DNA of 64,000 nucleotides from a virus. The stretch is taken from the IMG/VR virus record IMGVR_UViG_3300044684_000278, positions 62,001-126,000 of that record; one strand, given 5' to 3'. Shown in pieces: positions 56,172-64,000 of this stretch. Within the stretch, counting starts at the first letter, position 1. The number at the start of each line of letters is the position of its first letter. The notes under the pieces are model-generated. The model was not told the DNA's origin, searched no databases, and saw only the letters and a program-made list of their open reading frames with translations. A program made the translations under genes and the position numbers.

Positions 56172-56855
56172 ATGAGCAGAAAAACGATTGGAGATGTTGT
56201 TTCCAGGATCCGTAATAATCTCAAATCCGTTAACCAGGATGCGTTCCTGACGGACCGTTACATCTACTCCGTTGTGCTCAAGCACGGAGCCTGGCTGATG
56301 AAGCGTGAAGATGGAGCCTTCAAGCTCATGAAGTTCCAGAGCATATTTCAGACGCTGGACTTTGTGGAGCTGGAAGAAGTGGATAAGATCACGGCCCAAT
56401 GTACCGGACTTACTTCTGACTGCACCATTAAACGCACTAAAGATAAACTCCCTTCCTTCATGGAGGGTTACTGGGGCCCGCTGATCCGGGCGGTAACCTC
56501 CATTGACGGCTCCTTCAAAGTAGAAGCTACCACTCCCAATGATTACCTCAGGCTCTCCAGACAGAAGAACTTCAAGTACAACAAGACCCTTTATTACTGG
56601 TTCATCAATGACTACCTGTACTTCCCCAACCTGGAATGGGATGCGGTGAGGATAGAAGGCATTTTTGAAGATGACATCTCTGCCTACACCTGCCTTGAGT
56701 GCGGTGATGATGGCTGTATGCCCCGCCAGAGTCAGTACTGCAATATCCCCGAATACCTGCTGGGTGAACTGGAAACCCATGTTCTCCAGGAGATGGGGCA
56801 GATGATGCAGTTCCCTGTAGATCCTACCCATGACAAACAAAATCCTTCCCGCTAA
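56172..56855 (+). CDS. Ring/connector structural protein
   Basis: 227 aa. SRKTIGDVVSRIRNNLKSVN QDAFLTDRYIYSVVLKHGAW LMKRED is a strongly crAss-like signature; FNINDYLYFPNLEWDAVRIE G-type beta core and a Cys pair region (CLECGDDGC) follow. Likely one of the tail-ring proteins between portal and muzzle. Confidence 0.75.
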   Translation: MSRKTIGDVVSRIRNNLKSVNQDAFLTDRYIYSVVLKHGAWLMKREDGAFKLMKFQSIFQTLDFVELEEVDKITAQCTGLTSDCTIKRTKDKLPSFMEGYWGPLIRAVTSIDGSFKVEATTPNDYLRLSRQKNFKYNKTLYYWFINDYLYFPNLEWDAVRIEGIFEDDISAYTCLECGDDGCMPRQSQYCNIPEYLLGELETHVLQEMGQMMQFPVDPTHDKQNPSR

Positions 56856-56858
56856 TCC

Positions 56859-57773
56859 ATGAAGACTGAACTTACTTATAGAACCTTTGATGAACTGATA
56901 GATGCGGTGATGCTGGATTTACAGATGTATGCAGGAGAAAGCATGATCCAGCACGCACAACTCATTAAAGTGGCCCAGCGGGTGAACTATGAACTGGGTC
57001 TGAGAATATACAAGACCAAGCAGGATGTCATTGAGATCAACCATGGTAAGGCAAGGCTGCCGGATGATTTCTACGTACTGAACTATGCCCTTCTGTGCTC
57101 CCATTACAAGATTATACAACCCAAAATACAAGGAACCCATAAAGAAGATGCAAGAGCTTTTTTTAACTGTGATACTACGTGTACTCACTGTCATAAACCC
57201 AATCCGTGTGCAGATAAAGAAGGTATTGATCCGGATGATTTTGATTTCTGCAGATGTGACAAAGTATTTACCAATGAATGCGGAGATACTTTCACTGTTA
57301 TTCATAAGGTAGGCTGGGAATTCCGCTCCTATGATGAATTTGAGCACCTGGCGTTCCGTCCTGATAAAAAAGTAGACCCTCTTTTCCAGCATAATGCCTT
57401 TACACGTCATCACCGGAACGTAGCGGAGATCCGTAACAACTTCATTTATGTGAACGGACTGCAGACCGGGAAGCTCTATATCTCCTATGAGGGAGCCCTG
57501 GAAGATGATGAGGGGAACCTGCTGGTGCTGGATCACCCACTGGTGAACGAGTACTATGAGTATGCCCTCAAGCAGCGGATCCTGGAAAACCTGTATATGA
57601 ATGGTGAGGATGTGGTACAGCGTCTCCAGCTCATAGAGCAGCGGATACGTCCCGCCCGTAACAATGCCTACACCATTGTCAACACCCCTGACTTCCAGGA
57701 GTTGCAGGCAGTCCATGACATGAACCGTAAAGCCTATTACAAACGATTTGTTTCCATGTTCGTCGTAAGATAA
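56859..57773 (+). CDS. Ring/connector structural protein
   Basis: 304 aa. TFDELIDAVMLDLQMYAGES MIQHAQLIKVAQRVNYELG, LYISYEGALEDDEGNLLVLD, and a Cys/His cluster (CDTTCTHCHKPNPC, CRCDKVF) in the middle. The helical C-terminus (YYEYALKQRILENLYMNGED VVQRL) matches head-tail ring proteins. Neighbours on both sides are of the same module. Confidence 0.72.
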   Translation: MKTELTYRTFDELIDAVMLDLQMYAGESMIQHAQLIKVAQRVNYELGLRIYKTKQDVIEINHGKARLPDDFYVLNYALLCSHYKIIQPKIQGTHKEDARAFFNCDTTCTHCHKPNPCADKEGIDPDDFDFCRCDKVFTNECGDTFTVIHKVGWEFRSYDEFEHLAFRPDKKVDPLFQHNAFTRHHRNVAEIRNNFIYVNGLQTGKLYISYEGALEDDEGNLLVLDHPLVNEYYEYALKQRILENLYMNGEDVVQRLQLIEQRIRPARNNAYTIVNTPDFQELQAVHDMNRKAYYKRFVSMFVVR

Positions 57774-57777
57774 TCCC

Positions 57778-60700
57778 ATGCCAGGCCAACCATCCCAAAA
57801 TAATTCTACTTCCAACGCTGTTACCAACCTCTTCTCCAAGGGGCTCAATAAAGACTACAATGAGAGCTTCCTGGGAGAGGGTGTATGGACACATGCCCGT
57901 AATGCAGTGAACAATTCCCATGACGGGCAGAAGGGTGTACTGGGTAATGAACCTAGTAACCTCAGGTGCGTACAGCTTCCTTACACCTATATTGGCTCGA
58001 TCCCTCTGCTGGGAGATGAGTGGGCTATTTTTACCACAGATGATACCAGCTGTGAGATCGGTATCTTCAATGAAGCCCAGTGCAGCTATATCAAAGTAGT
58101 AAACGATCCCGGACTGGGTTTTAAGCGTACCAACCTGATCACAGGTGTGTACCGGCAAACCTTCAACTGTGGACGCAAGATCTACTGGAGTGATGCCCTG
58201 AACCCGGACCGCTGCATGAACCTGGACAATCCTCCTTACGTGCAGCAGAAGGTCCTGAGTGGCGGCTGCTATATTGATACCAATACTTCACAGCTGGACA
58301 TCGAGGCCCTCAGACTGGCTCCGTTATTAACTATCCCCACACTCGGGCTGAAGAAAGGAAAAGGATCCGGCACCCTTGCCAATGGTACCTACCAGGTGGC
58401 TATTGCATACACGGTGAATGAAATCCGGGTAACAGATTACCTGGTGCTTTCCCCTGAGCAGCCCCTGTTCTCCCATGAGAACCTCTCAGGTTCCCTGGAG
58501 TTATCCGTTACCGGCACTGATCCGGAGTTTGATGAGATGGAAGTGGTGATCATTTCCACAGTAAATGCCAACACTGTGGTAAAACGCCTGGGTATCTACT
58601 CTACTGCCCAGAGCACGATCTATATTGATACCATTGATAATTCCCTGCCTACTATTCCCATCAGCCTGATCCCGCTGCGTACACCAGCCATAGAAAAATC
58701 AGACAGTATCTGGGGCGTGGGAAGCTACCTGCTTCGTCTGGGCATCTATCCCAAACAGGAGCTGAACTACCAGCCACAGGCCAACAAGATCACCACCAAG
58801 TGGGTGGCTGTAAAATACCCTGCTGATTACTACCTCAAGGGTGGAAACAAAGCCTCTTACATGAGGGATGAGCAGTACCCCTTCTTTATCCGCTGGATTT
58901 ATAATACAGGGGACCGTACAGCCTCTGCTCATATTCCAGGACGTGCTCCGCTCACAGATGATCTGGCACTGGTCACCAATGCAGATGCCATAGAGCTTTC
59001 TTATGATGGTAGTACGCCACAGAGATGGCAGGTATATAACACGGCTTCCGTGACCGCCAATACTGCCACACAGACTCCTGATGGTGGTACTATTGTCATG
59101 GAAGGTCAAATGGGATACTGGCAGAGCTCTGAGATCTACCCGGATGACAAACCGGAGATCTGGGGAAATCTATGTGGTAAACATATCCGGCATCATAAGT
59201 TCCCAGATAACTCCCTGGTTCCGCACTTCTCTGATAACGGGTCAACTATTACGATCCTGGGCGTGAAGTTTGAGAACATCACCCACCCGCTGGATGATAA
59301 CGGGAACCCTATTACCTCCATTGTAGGATACGAGATCCTGCGTGGCTCCAGGGAAGGGCAGAAGACTGTAATTGCCAAAGGCATTATCAATAACATGCGG
59401 GAGTATACCATCACCGGTAACACTGACATGCAGGGCCTGTTTCAGAACTACCCTTATAACGATTTACGTGCAGACAGCTTCCTGACCCCTGAAAGACAGA
59501 AGGGAGACAATGGTGCTGCCAATGCACACTCCTCCAAGCTGAGTGGGTATAAAAAGGACATCTTCTCTTTTCACTCTCCGGAGACCACTTTTAACAAGCC
59601 TTTTCTGTCAGCAGAAGAGCTGAAGATCTATGGGGAAGTTTCCGGTACCGCTGTGGGGCGTTTTGAGACCCCTTACAAGCATCCTAAGTTTAAGCTGACT
59701 ACTAATGCCGATGACGTAATTGGAGACATTATAGGAGTCCTGAGTGCGCTTAATTCCTTTACCAGTGGTATAGATATAGGAGCTACAGAAGACTATCCCA
59801 TTGGATTAAAAATAGGTCCACTTCCTCCGCTTCCCTATATGCCACTGGACTTCTATGGCGTGGTGGATTCTGATCCGGCAGGACAGATTGCAAACTGGGC
59901 TACATGGGGTGTACAGGCTATTGAATTTGCTGCTGCAGCTGTAAGCCTCATCACTACCATTGGCAAGTTTGCAGAGCTGGAAAAGGAGAAGTTCTTTTCC
60001 CTGATGCGTACCCTCATCCCAAAGGTGCAGTATGGAGCCCAGTATGTCAGTCATGGATTCTATGACAGTTACCAGGCTGCCCAGGAAGGTCAGACACGCA
60101 AGCTCATTACCAAGAGTAACTACCTGACAGATAACCTGCAGACTTTCAACAGCAAGTACCAGGTGAATAATATTTTCCGTGGGGCTTCTGTGATTGTTCA
60201 AACCGGCAGTGAAGTTCCGGATCCTTCTACCCAGGATCAGAGCCGTAAACTCCTCTCTGAAGCCGGAGTGGATCTGTATCAGAATTTCACTACCCCGATC
60301 AGCTCACACTATGTAGGGCTTAAAGTGAACTTATCCGCCCAGTACGGACAGATAGATTCCATCAAGCAGCTGCCTATCATGAGTGGGATCATCCGCACTC
60401 TTCCAGTGAGGAACCAGAAGTTCACTTCTGATATTCTCTTTGGCGGAGATACGTACATCAACCGATTCACGGAGAAAAATTCCTTCTTCTATTTCTATGA
60501 CTGGCTCTTTGACATGCCGGATGAATTCCAGTATGATTATACGCTCTATGTCAACGTACCTTACCCAAGATTCTGGGTTAACAATGAGCAGTATAACCGT
60601 AGCATCTTAAAGGTCTCCTCCAATTACCGTGTCCTGGATGCCAGGGATTCCACTGCTACCTATGTGAAGAAGGGTTACTTCTACCTGTTCAACTCAGGAG

Positions 60701-63174
60701 TGCGCGACTTCTTTGTGGAAAGTGAAGTGAACCTGGCCCTTCGTGACTGGGATGACAGTGACAACAAGCGTCACTATGATCCATATGGATACTCGGACCT
60801 GACCACCATGTTCCGCAGTGATATTATCAAGAGCGGCAACTACTATAAGTATGATTATTCCCTGAGTAATACAAGGCTCTTCAACTCCTACATCTCCTGG
60901 GGTAATATCCTTCCAAGGGATTATGATCCTGCGGATGCAGCCTGCTACAGCTACTACCCGAAGCGGATCATGTATTCACTCCCTCAGGAGCTGGAACAAA
61001 AGAAAGACAACTGGAAGAGTTTTCTTCCCAACAACTATAAGGACTTTCCTTCCCCGGTAACCTCTGTGAAGTCCATCAACCGGAGCGGTGCCCTGATCAT
61101 GATGAAAAATGACAGCCCGGTACAGTTCATGGGCGTGGACAGTTTCCAGACCGATGCAGGCATAAAGGTGACTGTGGGGGATGGAGGATTATTCAACCAG
61201 CCACTGCAGAGCATTACCAACTCTGACCGCATGTACCAGTATGGTGCCTGCCAGCATAAGTATGCCGTAACTGCTACGACCTACGGTGTGTTCTATATGT
61301 CCCAGGAAGCAGGAAAGATCTTCAATTTCTCCAGCGGCCTGGAAGAGATCAGCAACTATGGCAACAAGTGGTGGTTCTCCCAGTACCTGCCAAGCCAGCT
61401 GCTGCGTCAGTTCCCAAACTATCAGTATTATGATAACCCGGTAATTGGTGTTGGCTGCCAGGTGATCTATGACAACACGGATGATATTGTATATTTCTGT
61501 AAAAAAGACTATAGGTGTACGTCCAGTGAGGTGATCTATGATCCGGTTTACGGATTTGGTATTCCTCATGGCACCACTACAGTCACTGTATCACCAGCCT
61601 GGACAGAAACCGTACAAGCAGCCTATACGGAGACCATCAGTGATGCATACACAGAGCTGGTTCCCAGTCCTGCTACCTGCAATCCCCCCATTGACATGGT
61701 GTTTGTCCTGGACATTACCGGATCCATGGGTTCTACCATTGATAATCTCAAGACCTCAGTGGTAAACATTGCCCAGGCTCTTTCTACCAAGTCCAATAAT
61801 GACTACCGTGTAGGCCTGATTACTGTGAATGAGTATTATAACGGAAGCATGACGCTCTCCAACCTGGTAAATGATGACCAGATTGCCATACCTCTGAACA
61901 CCTCTAATAATCTCACAGAGCTTCAAACAGCTGTGAACGGACTTTATGCGGAGGATGGTGGAGGCATTCCGGAGCCTACAGACGTAGCACTGGATGCTGC
62001 CATCAATAACACCACCCTTCATGGCAAGAACCTGGGAACCTGGAGGAGTGGAGCTGTGAAGATGATCATTCTGATCACAGATGCCATGCCTTCCGGAAAC
62101 GATGATTACTACCAGGTAGGCGTAGATGATCTGCGTGCCAATCAGCTTGCCCAGCAAGCAAAAGCTGCAGGCATCAAGATCTACCCGATTGCAACCGGGG
62201 TAGCTGCTTCCGATGCTTCCATCCAGGCACTCATGCAGAACTATGCAACCGTAACAGGGGGCAGGCTGTATATTTCAGCCACTGGTGTAGTGGATACTTC
62301 CATCCAGGATGCGGTGGAGAATATCCCATGTCCTCCTACAAGCGTATACCATCCTGCGGTTACTGTATATCACCCGGCCATAACCGTGGATCACCCGGCT
62401 ATAACCAAAGTGGTCCCCATCCTGACCAAGATAATCCTTGGAGATCCTAACTACTTTGAGGATGCTTCCTGGACCGTCAGCTACGATCCAAAAGAAAAAC
62501 AATGGCTCTCGTTCCATGACTGGTTCCCAACAGGGGTGCTTCCCGGAAAGAATCACTTTGCCACTGTTAGCGTGGATTCTATCTGGAAACACAACGTGCG
62601 TACAGACTCCTACTGCAACTTCTATGGGGTGGATTATCCTTTTGAAGTGGAGTTCGTGGCTTCCACTGGCCAGCAGGTCAACACTGTCAGATCCGTGGAA
62701 TACATCCTGGAATCTTACAAATACTACAACAATGGCCAGGATAAGTTCCATGTGCTGGATAACAACTTTGACCGGGCCGTGGTATACAACTCAGAGCAGG
62801 TATCCGGTATGCTGAGGCTGAACCTCAAACCCAAGAATGATCCGGTGGCCATCCTGCAGTATCCTAAAGTAAGCGGATCCACTATTGACATTCTTTATTC
62901 CAAGGAAGAGAACCGGTACAGGTTTAACCAGTTCTGGGACATCACTAAAGACCGTGGTGAGTTCTCCGGAGTGGAAAAACCGATGTTCATCACCAAAGCA
63001 AACGGGTACGTCTACCAGATCAACCCTGCCTATGTCAATTACAGCAAGGCTCCTACAGAACACAAGAAGTTCCGTCACTACTCTAACAGAGTATTCCTGA
63101 GAAAACTTGTTTCAGGAGAGCTTAAGATGATCCTGAAGATTCATAATACCAAGACTTTACTGAGCTCCAGATAA
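57778..63174 (+). CDS. Giant muzzle-type tail protein with inserted vWA domain
   Basis: 1798 aa. Residues ~1-1270 and ~1540-1798 look like the large muzzle/tail-hub protein of crAss-like phages: NLFSKGLNKDYNESFLGEGV W, a beta-rich body, and EDASWTVSYDPKEKQWLSFH DW in the C-terminal part. Between them, ~1303-1517, is a complete von Willebrand A domain with the MIDAS-like D1312-I-T-G-S1316, LITDAMPSGN as the second metal-site strand, and VTGGRLYISATGV at the end. Short repeats flank it (AWTETVQ-AYTETIS-AYTELV before; YHPAVTV-YHPAITV-DHPAITK after). The muzzle forms the tail exit; the vWA could bind a host surface ligand through Mg2+ or Ca2+. Confidence 0.82.
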   Translation: MPGQPSQNNSTSNAVTNLFSKGLNKDYNESFLGEGVWTHARNAVNNSHDGQKGVLGNEPSNLRCVQLPYTYIGSIPLLGDEWAIFTTDDTSCEIGIFNEAQCSYIKVVNDPGLGFKRTNLITGVYRQTFNCGRKIYWSDALNPDRCMNLDNPPYVQQKVLSGGCYIDTNTSQLDIEALRLAPLLTIPTLGLKKGKGSGTLANGTYQVAIAYTVNEIRVTDYLVLSPEQPLFSHENLSGSLELSVTGTDPEFDEMEVVIISTVNANTVVKRLGIYSTAQSTIYIDTIDNSLPTIPISLIPLRTPAIEKSDSIWGVGSYLLRLGIYPKQELNYQPQANKITTKWVAVKYPADYYLKGGNKASYMRDEQYPFFIRWIYNTGDRTASAHIPGRAPLTDDLALVTNADAIELSYDGSTPQRWQVYNTASVTANTATQTPDGGTIVMEGQMGYWQSSEIYPDDKPEIWGNLCGKHIRHHKFPDNSLVPHFSDNGSTITILGVKFENITHPLDDNGNPITSIVGYEILRGSREGQKTVIAKGIINNMREYTITGNTDMQGLFQNYPYNDLRADSFLTPERQKGDNGAANAHSSKLSGYKKDIFSFHSPETTFNKPFLSAEELKIYGEVSGTAVGRFETPYKHPKFKLTTNADDVIGDIIGVLSALNSFTSGIDIGATEDYPIGLKIGPLPPLPYMPLDFYGVVDSDPAGQIANWATWGVQAIEFAAAAVSLITTIGKFAELEKEKFFSLMRTLIPKVQYGAQYVSHGFYDSYQAAQEGQTRKLITKSNYLTDNLQTFNSKYQVNNIFRGASVIVQTGSEVPDPSTQDQSRKLLSEAGVDLYQNFTTPISSHYVGLKVNLSAQYGQIDSIKQLPIMSGIIRTLPVRNQKFTSDILFGGDTYINRFTEKNSFFYFYDWLFDMPDEFQYDYTLYVNVPYPRFWVNNEQYNRSILKVSSNYRVLDARDSTATYVKKGYFYLFNSGVRDFFVESEVNLALRDWDDSDNKRHYDPYGYSDLTTMFRSDIIKSGNYYKYDYSLSNTRLFNSYISWGNILPRDYDPADAACYSYYPKRIMYSLPQELEQKKDNWKSFLPNNYKDFPSPVTSVKSINRSGALIMMKNDSPVQFMGVDSFQTDAGIKVTVGDGGLFNQPLQSITNSDRMYQYGACQHKYAVTATTYGVFYMSQEAGKIFNFSSGLEEISNYGNKWWFSQYLPSQLLRQFPNYQYYDNPVIGVGCQVIYDNTDDIVYFCKKDYRCTSSEVIYDPVYGFGIPHGTTTVTVSPAWTETVQAAYTETISDAYTELVPSPATCNPPIDMVFVLDITGSMGSTIDNLKTSVVNIAQALSTKSNNDYRVGLITVNEYYNGSMTLSNLVNDDQIAIPLNTSNNLTELQTAVNGLYAEDGGGIPEPTDVALDAAINNTTLHGKNLGTWRSGAVKMIILITDAMPSGNDDYYQVGVDDLRANQLAQQAKAAGIKIYPIATGVAASDASIQALMQNYATVTGGRLYISATGVVDTSIQDAVENIPCPPTSVYHPAVTVYHPAITVDHPAITKVVPILTKIILGDPNYFEDASWTVSYDPKEKQWLSFHDWFPTGVLPGKNHFATVSVDSIWKHNVRTDSYCNFYGVDYPFEVEFVASTGQQVNTVRSVEYILESYKYYNNGQDKFHVLDNNFDRAVVYNSEQVSGMLRLNLKPKNDPVAILQYPKVSGSTIDILYSKEENRYRFNQFWDITKDRGEFSGVEKPMFITKANGYVYQINPAYVNYSKAPTEHKKFRHYSNRVFLRKLVSGELKMILKIHNTKTLLSSR

Positions 63175-64000
63175 TGAAGAAGAAAATTCACATAAAGAAA
63201 TCCCATGAGGGCAGATTCACACAGTGGGCCAAAGAGCATCACATGAGTGTCTCTGAAGCTGCCCACCATGTGATGGCACACCAGGGAGATTATTCATCCC
63301 ACGTGGTATCCATGGCCAATTTTGCCAAAAACTTTGGTAAGAAGAAAGCAGATGGCGGTCCCTATATAGATGATAAAGGACTTGTCAACGGAGCGGATCC
63401 ACGCTATGTCACCCAGGCTGATACAGATGCCCTGGGACTGGGAGATCCGTCCAACCCACAAAATCAACAGGGGCAGCAACAGCCAGGCCCCTCTGCATTC
63501 AATGCAGCACTGAGGAAGTTTGCTATAGGTGCCAGCAACTTTGCTGGCGGTTACCTGAATCAGTTAGCCAATCCTTTTTCTATAGCCAATGGATTGAACT
63601 CTATGGACATGCTGGGTAATACCATCAACAACATCCAGCAGAACCATTACATGAAAAATTACCTCAGGGATCACATGACCTCTGACCAGGTCTTTTCTGT
63701 AGTAGACGGGTCCCAGAGCGGAATGCGTGGTGATTACAATGTCACTGGTTCTGCCTATGGCATGTTCCGTCCCGACCAGCTGGGAGCCAAATCCCCCTAC
63801 GGAATGTTTAACGGGAAGTATTACCCCAAACAGGAAAAGGGCGGAGAGCTTCCAAAAGCAGCGGCAGGATATGTGGCAGACGAGCTTAGCTATACACCCA
63901 GCTTCATGGGCAATACGTCCACCACTGCGCCTGTGAATCCGGAGATCCCCGGAATGCATCTCCCCGCTTCTCCCATGACCTATCCAGGATTTAACAGCAA
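63174..64000 (+). CDS. Cargo-type virion protein, C-terminus beyond window
   Basis: Starts at ATG 63174 inside the preceding stop (TAATG). MKKKIHIKKSHEGRFTQWAK EHH and VSEAAHHVMAHQGDYSSHVV SMANFAKNFG match the K-K-x-H-I-K-x-x-x-x-G-x-F-T opening of the ejected cargo proteins that follow the muzzle gene in crAss-like phages. A Gly/Gln/Pro-rich region follows (NPQNQQGQQQPGPS). At least 275 codons lie in the window. Confidence 0.78.
   Translation, partial: MKKKIHIKKSHEGRFTQWAKEHHMSVSEAAHHVMAHQGDYSSHVVSMANFAKNFGKKKADGGPYIDDKGLVNGADPRYVTQADTDALGLGDPSNPQNQQGQQQPGPSAFNAALRKFAIGASNFAGGYLNQLANPFSIANGLNSMDMLGNTINNIQQNHYMKNYLRDHMTSDQVFSVVDGSQSGMRGDYNVTGSAYGMFRPDQLGAKSPYGMFNGKYYPKQEKGGELPKAAAGYVADELSYTPSFMGNTSTTAPVNPEIPGMHLPASPMTYPGFNS

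Noticed and set aside
56919-57848. Open frame of 309 codons on the minus strand
   Set aside because: Antisense to a conserved ring-protein gene; shadow frame.
1-64000. CRISPR array, insertion sequence, integrase or attachment site
   Set aside because: No regularly spaced direct repeats, transposase or tyrosine/serine recombinase motifs were found in the window. The tRNA genes show no flanking partial duplicates that would suggest attachment sites.

Overview
The window reads as 64 kb of a large tailed bacteriophage of the crAss-like type (order Crassvirales) infecting a member of the Bacteroidota. The evidence is the gene content and order on the right side: an IHF/HU-like protein, a Cys-rich small protein, a PD-(D/E)XK nuclease, terminase large subunit, a 911-aa portal, an acidic scaffold-like protein and a HK97-type major capsid protein. 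These are followed by ring-type connector proteins, a fibre cluster, a very large muzzle-type protein, and a KKIHIK-type cargo protein that runs off the window end. The exported proteins carry Bacteroidota-style leaders. Assignments to crAss-like families are from recognition of sequence style; no search was run.

Layout. Positions 1-21,442 are transcribed leftward: about 50 small, tightly packed, often ATGA-coupled genes, nearly all of unknown function. They include a partial gene at the left edge, an array of MIB/HERC2-like and related small beta-barrel proteins (569-3348), a DUF1360-like membrane protein and a proteasomal-ATPase-like AAA+ protein. Further right are many one- and two-TM miniproteins, a lipoprotein, a cysteine-peptidase-like protein, an ABC-type ATPase without a visible Walker B motif, a GHKL-like ATPase with permuted motif order and a Myb/SANT-like protein. 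A tRNA-Ile and one aberrant tRNA-like gene lie among them. About 330 bp (21,443-21,775) form a divergent control region that holds a rightward leader terminator.

Positions 21,776-64,000 are transcribed rightward, except for a Cro/CI-type regulator on the minus strand (24,161-24,667). First come DNA-binding and small genes, a six-tRNA cluster (Pro, Asn, Gln, His, Trp, Thr), a second aberrant tRNA-like gene with a giant variable arm, and tRNA-Met/Ile2. The packaging and head module follows (26-38 kb), then connector proteins and the 472-aa structural protein (39-41.5 kb), fibres and a beta-helix protein (41.7-50 kb), virion fibre and Ig/FN3 display proteins (50-54 kb), a metallophosphoesterase (54-55.4 kb), and ring, muzzle and cargo genes (55.6-64 kb).

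Regulation. Most rightward blocks are preceded by a shared element of the form AGTATATTAT-n3-4-GTAG, probably a phage-specific promoter, and several control regions carry TTCTACA/TGTAGAA dyads. Intrinsic terminators are frequent on both strands.

Most unusual features: (1) a family of about a dozen small proteins that pair varied N-terminal barrels, five of them MIB/HERC2-like, with a common C-terminal ALDKLEEKL-type helix; (2) two tRNA-like genes with intact acceptor and T arms and encoded CCA but grossly enlarged anticodon or variable regions; (3) a von Willebrand A domain with a MIDAS-like motif inserted into the muzzle-type protein; (4) a GHKL-like ATPase with apparently permuted motifs; (5) several strongly structured intergenic elements.
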